Shown piece by piece: positions 1-9,735 of a DNA stretch of 64,000 bases (position 1 is the first letter of the stretch; the number at the start of each line of letters is the position of its first letter). Position numbers and translations under genes: made by a program. The notes under the pieces were generated by a model. The model was not told where the DNA came from and made no database searches. It saw nothing but the letters and a program-made list of their open reading frames with translations. Location: assembly GCF_001659605.2 (NCBI RefSeq), contig NC_035166.2:18679279-18743278 (forward strand), in the 5' to 3' direction. Origin of the DNA: Manihot esculenta (lineage: Eukaryota > Streptophyta > Magnoliopsida > Malpighiales > Euphorbiaceae).

Positions 1-669
1 TCTTATGCTAGTGATTTCTCTTATTATGCCAATTGACTTAGATGTTGGGAAATATTTGTTCAAAAAGGTTTGGACCATTTCTTCCCAAGAATTTATAGAT
101 CCAGGTGGCAAATAAAATAACCAGTCTTTAGCATGGTCTTCAAGAGAGAAAGGAAAAGCTCTTAATCTAACATGATCTTCAGTAATTCCTTGAGGTCTCA
201 TGGATGAACAAATAATGGTGAATTCTTTTAAGTGCTTATGTGGGTTTTCATTTTCTAATCCTCTAAATTTAGGGAGAATATGAATCAAACCTGTTTTGAG
301 CTCAAAAGGAACGGTCAGAGGTGGATAGTTGATGCACAGAGGTGCTTGATCACCTATTGGGGCTGCCCATTCTCCCATGGTTCTTCCTCTTGGCTCTAGG
401 GCCCTTACAGCTGGATTTTCTTGAGGTATTTCCTCACGGGCAGCATGTTCAGCATTGGCAGCAGGTGGTGCCACGTTTTCAGCCATTTCAGATGGTTCAG
501 GATGCGTTGGAGTGGTTTCAGGAAGCTGATCTGCGATTTGAAGGTTGCTTTGCGCGGATCCGGATTGCGCAGTCCCCAAATGTGTACCTGTTTGCTTACC
601 TAGTCTCCTGATTGTGCGCTCAATTTCTAGATCGTAAGGTAGGATTTCCTCGCGTCCAGATCTGGTCAT
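1..669 (-). CDS. gag: Athila-type Gag, N-terminal 223 codons (partial at window edge)
   Basis: Capsid precursor of an LTR retrotransposon, forming the cytoplasmic particle around element RNA. I translated this strand by hand: the frame is open from the ATG at 669 to base 1 with no stop. A charged, Pro/Ala/Glu-rich N-terminus (first ~110 residues) is followed by the retrotransposon gag core, recognisable by FELKTGLIHILPKF, HLKEF and DWLFYLPPGSI. The same core occurs in Athila-1 at about 14700-15000. The ATG lies 29 bases past the primer site, as expected for a first gene. Athila-1 has ATA at the corresponding codon, so this copy better represents the family start. Whether the rest of the element is intact cannot be seen. 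Confidence 0.85.
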   Translation of the reverse strand, partial: MTRSGREEILPYDLEIERTIRRLGKQTGTHLGTAQSGSAQSNLQIADQLPETTPTHPEPSEMAENVAPPAANAEHAAREEIPQENPAVRALEPRGRTMGEWAAPIGDQAPLCINYPPLTVPFELKTGLIHILPKFRGLENENPHKHLKEFTIICSSMRPQGITEDHVRLRAFPFSLEDHAKDWLFYLPPGSINSWEEMVQTFLNKYFPTSKSIGIIREITSIR

Positions 670-697
670 AAAAGAAAAATAAACAAGTTAGATCAAT

Positions 698-715
698 TCC
701 CCGGCAATGGCGCCA
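698..715 (-). other. Primer binding site, tRNA-Asp type (Athila-2)
   Basis: On the minus strand this reads TGGCGCCATTGCCGGGGA. It matches the complement of the 3' end of plant tRNA-Asp except for one base (A for G at position 8), the known primer for Athila elements. It lies 4 bases inside the LTR edge at 720. Confidence 0.85.
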
Positions 716-1675
716 ATTTTGACAGAACGGTTGTCGAAGCCGGTCAAAATAATCAATTCAGTTATCAACAATATAAATACTGTAGATAGTGGTGAAAGGA
801 TCGTATCCACAGGGAATTGATACTTATTTACCTTCCTTGAGTAGACCAAATTAAAGAGAGCATAAAAGAAAATAAAGTGCAAGTGCATGTAAAGTAAAAA
901 TGGGGGTTTTTGAGACTGATTTGATTAAGCTAATGAAAAGAGCAATTAAAAAGAAAGCAGATGGTAAATTAAGGGTAAAACAATGATGGTAAAAGCTATA
1001 GTTGAAGATTCAGATTCACTTTAGTTGATGGGATTGATCATTGACTCATATGTTCCTTTGTTGATTCAATAAATTGGCCATGGAGATTGAAGAAGCTTCT
1101 CACATCCATTGCCTCTCTTTAAGATTAAATCAATTAGGGAAAGTCCTCCAATTAATTACTAATTAACAATTGCCAAAGAACGTCTTTGAGCCTTAGGCCT
1201 TTTACAATAGTCAATCGCATAAAGAAATAGAGAGAACCAATTCTAGTCACCCACACGCATGGAGACAACACTAGATCATGCAATTTCCTTGGTCGTGCAC
1301 CAAGTGTTCTTATGTTTAAACAATTGAAGCAATTACGGACTTAAAATCATTCAAACCAACAATATATCACTTTGCAACAAAAATCAATGGAGATCTTAAA
1401 TAACAAAGCAATAATGTCCTTAAGCATGAAATCACAAGAATACTGAATAACAAAAGATAAACAATGTAGTCCAAGTCTCTCAATCCACAATACAACTAAA
1501 GCTTCACTTGTTCTTCAACTAGAATGAAAGGGTTTCAGCCACTCATGGCTGAAACAAAACAGAAAATAAAATAAAAGAAGAAGAAAAGAAGAAAAAGAAG
1601 ATGAAGAGTGCTTGGCCGAAGCCTAGGAGAAGGAGGGAAAGAAGGCCAACTCGTGGCTGCCTTGAAGAGAGGTTT

Positions 1676-1900
1676 TTATAGCCTCTAGATGCTGCCCTAG
1701 GTGTATGGAGGCTGCCCAAGTTGCTTCCTAATTACTGTAGATGCTGCCCCTTGCTTCCTAATTAGTGTAGATGCTCCCCTTGCTTCCTAATTAGTGAGGA
1801 GGCTGCCCAAGTTGCTGCCCTTGCTTCCTAATTAGTGTAGATGCTGCCCTTGATCTCCCTTGCTTCCTAAATAATGTAGAGGCTGCCCAAGGTGCTGCCC
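1676..1900. repeat. Tandem repeats in Athila-2 LTR (CTTCCTAATTAGTGTAGATGC units)
   Basis: About six imperfect copies of a unit of roughly 30-45 bp built from GCTGCCC, TTGCTTCCTAATTAGTG and TAGATGC or GAGGCTGCC. Units differ by short deletions and point changes, so this is a decaying or slipping minisatellite. Confidence 0.75.
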
Positions 1901-1929
1901 ATGCTCAACTTGCTGCTCAAATTGTTACA

Positions 1930-2240
1930 GAAAAGGAAGGTGGCGCGCAGATGGCTCTCAGAAGGAAGGAGGAGCACAGATGGCTTTCAGAATAGGAAAG
2001 GAGCGTACCTTGTGCTTGAAAAGGAAGGAAGAGTGAATCAAGGCTGCCAGAAGGAAGGTGGGATGTGCCTAGGTCTTTAGAAGGAAGGTGGGATGCGCGG
2101 CTAGGCTTGAATAGGAAGGAGGCGCGCGGGTCAAGCTTGCCGAAGAGGTAGGCCCGCGTCTTGCTTTTGAATAGGAAGGATGCACGAATTTAGATCTTCA
2201 AAGGGAAAGATGTGTTGTCCATACATTCCTTTTTAGGTGG
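1930..2240. repeat. Degenerate GAAGGAAGG / GCGCGC-containing repeats in Athila-2 LTR
   Basis: Repeated phrases such as AGAAGGAAGG and GGCGCGCGG recur at irregular 30-50 bp spacing. A short ORF across part of this stretch is a by-product of the repeat, with no recognisable domain. Confidence 0.55.
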
Positions 2241-2544
2241 AGCCTCTTTTGAATCTTGAATCTGGACTGAATAAAGGCCAAGTGCATTGAGATTTCCTTC
2301 CTGAATAGAGAGTGGCGCGCGGATCATGTTGCAGAAGGCAAGTAGTGCGCAGTCATTGAATGCAAGAGGGAAAGTGGATCTGCCAAGTCTTTCCTTTTTA
2401 GGTGGAGCCTTCGTTTGAATTTTAAATGCTGAACGCAGAAGAGGCAAGCGTGCCTTCATGAGATCTTGCTGCTTAAATTGGAAGATATGACTGCTGCAGT
2501 ATGTGCACATCTTTGAACAAGGAAAGAAAGATCTGCGATTCGAA

Positions 2545-2860
2545 ATTCAAATAATTTCCTGACTGAGCTTTCCTTATTTGCTTTTGTCTCTGCACTTTCC
2601 TCATTTGAAGACTTTCCTTTTCTGAAAACCTACCTTATTTGAAAACTTTCCATTCTTGGCACATGTTCTAAATAAGGCAGGAAAGATTCTGCAGTTCAAA
2701 TTTTGGACAGTTTGCTGACTGTGCTGTCTGACTCTTTCCTTATTTGGCACTTTCCATATATGAAAACTTTCCTTATTTGGAACTTTCCATATATGAAAAC
2801 TTTCCTTTTCTGGAACTTTCCATATTTGACACTTTTTGGCAGTTTTAAGAGCATTTTCTC
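2545..2860. repeat. Tandem ACTTTCC(A/T)TAT repeats in Athila-2 LTR
   Basis: Recurring phrases AACTTTCCATATATG and AACTTTCCTTATTTG every 30-35 bp, at least five copies in the right half. The spurious minus-strand peptide repeats FHIWKVPNKE in step with the DNA repeat. Confidence 0.7.
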
Positions 2861-2980
2861 CAGATTGTCTTTTCACACCTAATTTCTGCAAAACATGAAC
2901 AAAACCACAAAATTAGGCAGAAAAGGTGCAAATAAACATCATTAATATCATGATAAAGTGGGCTAAAATATGCTCTGTCA

Positions 2981-3598
2981 ACTACTAACTACTAAATAGC
3001 TACCCACTATAAATACAAAATTTGAATTGTCAATAAGGACACATTCGGCCTAATTGACTTGGAATGGTCAGATTGTTCTTCAATTTCAAAATGAACTTGC
3101 AAAGCTTCAACATATTCCTTCATGAATCCTTGAAGTGCTTCCTTCAACCTCTTGGATCTTAACCTTGTAATTGGTCCTTGAGGCAATGCTAGCTCATCAT
3201 TTTTAGTGTTGTTGGTCGTGCTTACATCACAAATTAATGGGGTCATGGGATAAGGAAGCTCTTTTAACCTTGTTATCTTTGCTGAGTAGAGCAAAAGCTA
3301 AGATAAAAATTCTCTGTGTGTGTGTAGAAAGTGAGAAATGTGTGCAAAAGGAAAAAAATGTGTGAAAAAATTTTTTTTTGGTGTGTGTCATAGGGCAAAA
3401 AGATGCAAAAAGAAACAAAAAGAAAGCAAAAGATAATGTAATCAATGCAAAAATAGCCTAACAGTACCCCCACACCTATTGCAAACATTGTCCTCAATGT
3501 GTATACATATATATATAAAAATTAAGAAGGAAAGGGAAAGGGACTTCTTAGCCCGTGGGTGATTTGGGCAGGTGATTTGGGCAAATCACCCGGCCAAA
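2981..3598 (-). other. 3' non-coding region of Athila-1
   Basis: No convincing gene. On the minus strand it starts with a CATTGAGGACAATG-type palindrome followed by GTGTGGGGGT (about 3463-3500), a phrase I associate with the 3' part of Athila elements. Then come an AT-rich stretch with CA/GT and A/T homopolymer runs (3300-3425) and a 95-codon frame (3007-3294) containing GPITRLRSKRLKEAL, a peptide type often seen beside plant gypsy elements but of unknown role. The Athila-1 3' LTR is not in the window. The region ends abruptly at the Athila-2 LTR. Confidence 0.6.
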
Positions 3599-4389
3599 TC
3601 ACTGCCTGTCTTGGTCTGCAGGTAGAAAGTGGTCCACCAACAGTTGCAACAGGTGCTCCATATGATTCATTCTTCCCTCAATTATGCTGAGACGAGCCTC
3701 TACTGTCTGTTTTGGGGCTACGTCTTCAGGGGCCTGATTGTCTTCCTGCTGTGGTGCCACAGGAGGTGGTGCATCTGCTGGGGGTGCTTGTTCTGTGTCC
3801 CTTGCTATCCCATTTGCTGGGGCAGGCTGTGCCTTCTTCTTTCTGAATATACACTCATGGCGTGGTGTTAGAGGTCCTGCAGGTGAGAGAGAAAAAATGT
3901 TCCCCACTTTGCAAAGCAACCCCATGTCATCTAAAGATCTAAGGTCCTGGGGGGTTGGCTTGTTAGTGGGGGTGAGATCAGTATGGGCAGGGTGTAAAAG
4001 TTTTAGGTTCACTACAATGGCAGTGATCAAGTGGCCCAGAATCAGGGGGCGGTGGTACTAGATAATGCTGGATAATTGGGTTGCAACCCAGTAACCAAAG
4101 TGTATTTTCTGGTGTTGGTGCATGCACCACAGTATATATAGCTCTATTCTGGTTAGGATGTTGGGTGCATCCTTCCTCCCAGAAAATGTGTAGGCCAGAA
4201 ACCTATGGATGTATTTTAGGCTGGGATTTTTGAGGTACAGGTCCTTGGACCTAGTGGGCGAGTAAGAATCAGAGGGATTGTCACATAATTCCAAATAGGC
4301 ATTGCTGGGATTGAATTCTGCAGAAAAATCCCAGGAGGAGTCAGGGCATTCACAGCCTATGGCAGTGCCAAACTCTTGCAGGGACAAGC
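3599..4389 (-). pseudogene. Athila-1 3' ORF, downstream half
   Basis: C-terminal part of the 3' accessory ORF of Athila elements (sometimes called env-like; molecular role not established). Motifs such as RFLAYTFSGR and LYILWCMH fit the plant-transposon-associated domain found in these ORFs. It is cut at 4389 by a solo LTR; the upstream half is at 8456-9207. A TAG at 4058-4060 interrupts the frame, but the same frame continues to 3599 with a Pro/Ala/Gln-rich stretch and a short helical segment (RLSIIEGRMNHMEHLLQLL) that could form a coiled coil. Confidence 0.7.
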
Positions 4390-5771
4390 TGTAACGACCC
4401 AGATTCTGGACCGCTACCGGCGCTAGGATCCAGATTGGCTTAAGGCCGCTGGGACCCGTAGCAAGCCTAACATACATAACATTCCTAAATGCCAGGGGCG
4501 TAGAATGGGTCTCACTGGTCTTCTCATACCATATCATCACCATATCATATCATATCATAGGGAGGGCTAAAGGATCACTCAACATTCATCCACATCATCA
4601 TCATATTATGCAATGCAACATATTCGTGAATTCTAATGCAAACAACCTAATATATTACATGGCATATGTGATGCATGAACATGCTCAAAATTTATTTACT
4701 TTAAAACATAAAGTTCCATTCTACTCACCTTAGGCTAGCTCTAACAAGACACTGAAGCAGCTATCTCACTGCTGAGGTCCTCGGTTCCTCGGGTCCGAAC
4801 CTACACAGGTGGACTCAAATGAGGGACCAAACATACATGAACATAACTCTAAACTACTACCCAAAAACCCCCTAAAACACCTTAAAAAAAATCATAGAAA
4901 TCATGCAAAGGAAGGCTGAACAGGGCACTTTTGGCGGCAGGTTCGGCGGCACTCGGCTGAAAGTCTCTCCAGAGCCGAAACTCAGTCACTTTCGACGGCA
5001 CCTTCGGCGGCTGAATCTCCCTTTCAGAGCCGAAAGTCCACTTTCGGAGGCAGGGTTCGGCAGCCAAAGGCTGGCCTCGACAGGCAGGTTCGGCGGCCGA
5101 AAGTCCTTCGGCTGCCGAACCTGAGTTCTTCCAAAGGGCAGAACTCAGCCTCCACATGCACATTTTTCCTCCCAAACCATTCAAACATGCATTTACCTAT
5201 TCTACAACAAGCATACACAAGCAAATAAGCATTTAGGGGTCTCAAACTATCCTAAACCCCAACACAAACACAAAAGGCAACTCAAACAACATACATTACT
5301 CATAAACTCAACATTAACCCTAACATGCAATCAACTAACTTACACATGCATTTCTACCCCATAAACTTCATAAAACTTGTTTAAAACATAGCAGAAAGGT
5401 AGGATCTAGGCTTACCTCTTGAAGATCGAGAGGAAAGACGATCCTAACTTGGAGATGGGAGAAATCTAGCTCCTTGGACCTCCAAGCTCCAAAACTTGCT
5501 CTAAGCTTCAAAGATCTTCAAAACCAAGTTAAAACTTGTTAAAACTCGAAAGATTTGAGGAAGAACATCAAAACCAACCATGGGAGAGCATGGACTCACC
5601 GTTGGCCGAAAATAGGGGAGAAAGCTCACCCATTTTCGGCCATGGGTCCTTTTATAGGTGGCTAGCCAGGCCACCTTCGGAAGCCAAAGGCGACTCCAAA
5701 ACGCATGCATGTTCGGCGGCCGAACATGAGGTTCGGCGGCCGAATATGAGCCACATTCGAAAGCCTAACGT

Positions 5772-8240
5772 TGTAATACCCGACTAGATTCCGGCATCGG
5801 AATCCCTACCTTCCGGCGGAATCTCCGTTGGAATCGGGAATTCTGAAGATGCCAGAGGCTTCTAGAGAGGTAAGATGTGTTTTCAAAAAATTTTTTTACT
5901 GATTTCATGGTTTTAAATGGAAAAGAATTGAGTTTTGAAAAGAAAAGACCAAGGAGGCATTTGCCAGGTTCGGCCGCCGAAAGTGAAGTTCGGCCGCCGA
6001 ACATGGGAAGGTTTCGGGAGCGCTTTTGGCCTCCGAAAGTTTTGTTTGAACGAACCAAGGTTCGGCCGCAGAACATGCATGAGTTTAGGGGGCACGTTAG
6101 GCTGCCGAAGGTGGTTGACCAGACCACCTATAAAGAGCCCTCAGATCGGAAATGGGCGAGTTTTCTCCCCATTCTCGAGCTCAGGTGAGTTTATACTCTC
6201 CTTTGGTCGTTTTCATGCTTTCTCTACCCATCCCTCAAGTTTTCATGAGTTCTACCCTTGTTTTGAAGTTTTGAAGCTTAAATAGGAGTTTTGGAAGCTT
6301 GGAGGCTTTTGGAGCTTAGATCCTCCATACCTCCGAGTTAGGGATCGCACCACCCCTTGATCTTCAAGAGGTAAGTGTAGATCCTTGCTTTCCTTGTGTT
6401 TTAATGAAGTTTTATGAAGTTTTAATGTTTGAGTATGGGTAGATATGCATGTTTAGGTTTATGTGGGTTTTATGCCCGATGTATGTTATGTGATGTTTGT
6501 GTTGAGGAGTTTATGTTAGTTTATGCTCCTTTATGCATGTGGGAGAGTGTATGCATGATTTGGAGAGAGCAAGTGAGGTTTTGAGTAGTTTTGATGGTTT
6601 TGGCTTATGTGGGTCATAAGCTATTTACGTATGCTTTATGATGTTCTTTGTTGGAGTTTAAGCTTGTTTAAGCTCCTTTGTGCATGGTTAAGGGTTTATG
6701 CGTGTTTTTAAAAGGTTGGGTGCTTGTTTGGGGTGTTTGGTAAGGTTTTGGAGGCTGTTATGCACGAGAGGCTGAGTTCTGATGAACTCAGGTTCGGCCG
6801 TCAAAGGTAGTTTCGGCCGTCGAACCTGCCTATGGATGCATGAATTGGCCGCCTAACCTTGCCCCCGAAAGTTGAGTTTAGGATCTGGAGCAGACTTTCG
6901 GCCGCCGAAGGTGCGGCCGAAAGTGCCCCCGAACCTGCATGGCTTTCGGCTCTGGAAGGGACCTTCGGCTGCCGAAAGTGCCCTGTCCAGCCCTTTCATG
7001 GGCATTTTCTATGCATGCTTTGAGGTTGTTTTAGGGGGTTTTTGGGTAGCTGTTTATGAGTTGTTTAGAGTGTGTTTGGCACCTCATTCGAGTCCACCTG
7101 TGTAGGATCGAACTCGAGGGACCGAGGAGGCCATCAGTGTTAGCTGTTGCAGAGTCAGTCCAGCGTCTACCTGAGGTGAGTAGAACTAAACTTAATCTTT
7201 TATTTTACGAAATCAAATGCCTAAAGCATGTTCATGCATCATGTTTATATGTAATAGGTTGATTGCACTATTTACACGAATATGGCGCATTGCATTATTT
7301 ACTGTTGATGTGGATGGACCAAGGCGACCCCAATGGCCCACGATTTGTCATAATAAGAGAAGTCCTGTGGAGCTCCTTTGAGGGCCGGGCACCATGTAGA
7401 AAGTCCTGTGTGAGCTCCTTCGGGGGCCGGGCACCATGTTATGTAATGAAAGTCCTGTGTGAGCTCCTTTGGGGGCCGGGCACCGACAGAGGGAGCTTTG
7501 GAGGTCATGTCCAATCCGTGATGTGAATTGTTTGTGCTGTGATGCATCTCATAAAAGCATGTAATTAATGAACTGTTTTTATTGTTTCTACTCACTGGGC
7601 TTTTTAGTTCACCCCTCTCCCCTAACCCCAGTGTTGCAGGTTTGAGGAAGATTGGAAAGTCTCAAGGGTTAATGTTATGTTAATGTAATAGATTAGTACT
7701 TTTAGTGTGGACATGTAATGTAAATTGATATAATGGATTGTATGATAATGAAATGTAATGTAATGCAAGTATAGTAGAGTTGTGTTATGTATTAGTACTG
7801 TGCTTGGCCCTAAGACTTGGTTAGTCCCTTTTTAGTACATGATGTATGTTATGTCAGATGTTGAGTTGTGTTTGAACTAAACTTATGGCATGTGTTGTTT
7901 ACCACGCTAGAGTTTGATGAGGACTCTAGTGGAGGTTTTATGTTTTTGGTTTGGATGCATGCACAGGTTAGGTTTTGGTTCATTGGATGTGACTCCGGCT
8001 TGATGTATGTTATGTTGACCCAACTAGAGTTTTGATGAGGGCTCTAGTAGGGGGTTCTTTATGTTTTCAGTTATGTCGCATACAGGTCAGGCTCGGGTTT
8101 AAGTTTTTATGTTAAAGTTTTGATCATGTATGAGATTTGACCAGGTGATAGGAGGTATGTTTGGCTTGCTACGGGTCCCGGCGGCCTTAAGCCGATCTGG
8201 ATCCTAGCGCCGGTAGCGGTCCGGTTTTCGGGTCGTTACA
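5772..8240 (+). mobile_element. Solo LTR S2 (Tekay family) inside S1
   Basis: Plus-strand LTR (2469 bp) with ends TGTAATACCC and GGGTCGTTACA, flanked by AACGT on both sides (5767-5771 and 8241-8245). It carries a TATA-like TATAAAGA at 6129-6136, a donor-like CAG|GTGAGT at 6184/6185, AGAG|GTAAG near 6371, mini-palindrome clusters at about 5968-6110 and 6790-6980, the conserved leader hairpin at 6772-6791, and a tandem repeat at 7359-7492. Being inside S1, it is younger than S1. Confidence 0.92.
7359..7492 (+). repeat. LTR tandem repeat, 3 units (S2)
   Basis: Three units of the type GAAGTCCTGTG..GAGCTCCTT..GGGCCGGGCACC, 45-60 bp apart, at the LTR position where every Tekay copy in this window carries a repeat array. 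Confidence 0.85.
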
Positions 8241-8455
8241 AACGTGCCCCCCTAAACTATCCCACGTTCGGCGGCCGAACCTGGAAATGTCTTCATGGTC
8301 TTTTTCATTTAAAACCCAATTTCTTTCTTACTTAAAATCATAAATACATTAAAACATTTTATGAAAACATGATTTTACCCTTCTAGAGGTTTCCGACATC
8401 CGAGATTCCACTGGACGGTAGGAATTCCGATACCGGAGTCTAGCTGGGTATTACA

Positions 8456-9207
8456 CAAGCGAAATCGTTGTCCCAATAGCCTGAACCCAATAACATCTAG
8501 TGTGTGCAGGTTGTGCATGGCTGGTTTGTCAAAGTAGAAGGTGGTGAAGAACTCGTGTGTGAGCTCAGTGAAGGATGGAAAGTGGAGGAAGAAGAATTTG
8601 TCCCAACCAATAGCAGAGATGAGGGAACGTACCTGGTCTTGGAGTCTCATAACTTCAAGAGTGCCAAGGTGAATGTACTTACTTGGGTGGTAGGGCAGAG
8701 AGGAAACTCTGTCTAGCCTGGCCCGTTCAGACGCCTTGTTGAATGTCAGGGTCTGAGTGATGTGATCAGGGTGGATTGGTTTGGGCAAATCGCTGGGCAA
8801 TTCACCTTCTTCGTGGCTTGTGGGAGGTGTGACAATATGTGTCTCTGGTTATCGCTCCGGGCTTGGTGATGGTGGTGGTGATGGTGTTCTTGGCCGTTTC
8901 TGACCATGACTAGTGGAAGGGTGTCTTCTTGAGGCATTTCGCCTCCCTGGGTGTCTGTCGCGATTGATGGTGAGGAAGGTGGTGGTGCAATCAACGACGC
9001 CCTAGTTCGACGGCGATAGGTCTGGGTTGCTGGACTGACGGTGTTTCTTGCTTCGTCGGTCGCTTCAGTGTCGGCGTCGTTGGGGACGGGTGGGGGGTTT
9101 TCCATTGCTTCTTCATCACTGTCGGTGGGAATGCGTATCGGTCTAGGCATCCCGCGCCTCCTCCACATCCCGGGGCCGCCGGTGACTTTTATCTTTGTTC
9201 TGGCCAT
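8456..9207 (-). pseudogene. Athila-1 3' ORF, upstream half
   Basis: Starts at the ATG at 9207 with a basic, Pro-rich N-terminus (MARTKIKVTGG; RRRGMPRPIRIP), then a Ser/Thr/Pro-rich segment. A run of CAC/CAT codons (about 8863-8885, poly-His) is followed by a change of frame before 8800, probably microsatellite slippage. The second part (FEATURES: FPSFTELTHEFFTTF, LLGQRFRL) is the conserved portion, and it is broken at 8456-8460 by solo LTR S1 (duplication CAAGC). The downstream half is at 3599-4389. Function of this ORF family is unknown; similarity to viral envelope proteins is not visible here. Confidence 0.7.
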
Positions 9208-9735
9208 GGTGGTTTGATATCGCCGGTGGTTAGGGAAGTCTTGAAAGAGAAGGAGATGAAGAAAAAAAGATAGCGTGAAAAAGAGAAAAAGAAAATTAAA
9301 AATATTTAAAGTGATTTGGGGTAGTTGAACTGCCCTGATCATTAAATGCTGAGTCTCTGGCTTCTTGACAGGGTGATTTGGTCTGGTGATTTGGGCAAAT
9401 CATTTGACCCAAATCACTTTCTTCATTGCAGTTGCTTGGTTGGTACTGTTCATGCCCTTTGCTGTTGATGGGCTGAGCTGTTGATTTGGCCAGGTGATTT
9501 GGGCAAATCACCTGGGCAAATCACTTCTTCGATGCAATTGCCTGGTTGACCTTATTCTTTCTAAGGTGAACCCTATCGATTTGGCCTGTCGATTTGGGCA
9601 GATCACTTGCCCCAATTACTTGTGACTATGGTGCATGCAGGCAATTTGCCCCAATGATTTGGGCAGATCGCTTCAGCTGGGCTGCCTCCCAGTAGCGCCC
9701 TGTTTTCTGTCTTGGGCTGGATAGCAGTGGCTTGA
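9208..9735 (-). other. Spacer between Athila-1 pol and 3' ORF, rich in GATTTGGGCA palindromes
   Basis: Non-coding. At least six copies of the GTGATTTGGGCAAATCAC-type inverted repeat lie here (around 9311, 9371-9416, 9487-9525, 9575-9620, 9640-9672), separated by unrelated 20-60 bp pieces. The short frames crossing it merely translate the palindrome as repeated ICPNQ or ICPNH. Confidence 0.75.

Larger units (their letters stand above)
1..2980 (-). mobile_element. Athila-2: Athila-type Ty3/gypsy retrotransposon, 5' portion only
   Basis: Reads leftward: 5' LTR (720-2980), tRNA-Asp-type primer site (698-715), then gag running off the window. The LTR ends are inverted repeats (TGACAGA / TCTGTCA). 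Its outer edge lies directly against the 3' non-coding part of Athila-1, without a polypurine tract there, so I infer that Athila-2 inserted into Athila-1. The expected duplication partner of ACTAC (2981-2985) lies outside the window and cannot be checked. The LTR is related to the Athila-1 LTR (similar inner and outer edges and a shared block near 1500-1560) but is longer and clearly a different subfamily. Confidence 0.85.
720..2980 (-). repeat. 5' LTR of Athila-2 (2261 bp)
   Basis: Bounded by TGACAGA at 720 and TCTGTCA at 2980, a 7-bp inverted terminal repeat, with the primer site beside the inner edge. No coding capacity is credible. It holds three internally repetitive stretches listed separately (about 1676-1900, 1930-2240, 2545-2860). 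The rest is AT-rich unique sequence. Confidence 0.85.
4390..8455 (-). mobile_element. Solo LTR S1 (Tekay family), itself interrupted
   Basis: Minus-strand LTR with ends TGTAACGACC (4390) and ..GGGTATTACA (8455), flanked by CAAGC on both sides (4385-4389, 8456-8460), so it is a solo LTR left by recombination between two LTRs. Without S2 it is about 1.6 kb, shorter than its relatives. Most of the stretch between the LTR 3' end and the tandem-repeat block (about 560 bp in element B) is missing. A TATA box lies at 5649-5656 (reverse), with mini-palindromes at about 4930-5125 and 5700-5760, plus the remnant right of S2. Confidence 0.9.

Noticed and set aside
3007..3294. Possible host gene fragment containing GPITRLRSKRLKEAL
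   Set aside because: Lies in the 3' non-coding part of Athila-1, no exon structure, and the peptide type is commonly associated with gypsy elements; kept only as a note.
4882..5245. Many short overlapping ORFs in LTRs rich in SAAE, GRR, RRPK and similar peptides
   Set aside because: They are translations of the TTCGG-NNN-CCGAA palindromes in several frames and recur on both strands of every Tekay LTR; no domain and no conserved start.
8859..8890. Poly-His tract as a functional metal-binding domain
   Set aside because: It is a CAC/CAT microsatellite at a frameshift in a decayed ORF.
8746..9342. Viral-type envelope gene in the Athila-1 3' ORF
   Set aside because: No signal peptide, transmembrane segment or furin-like site seen; the conserved motifs match the Athila accessory ORF of unknown role.
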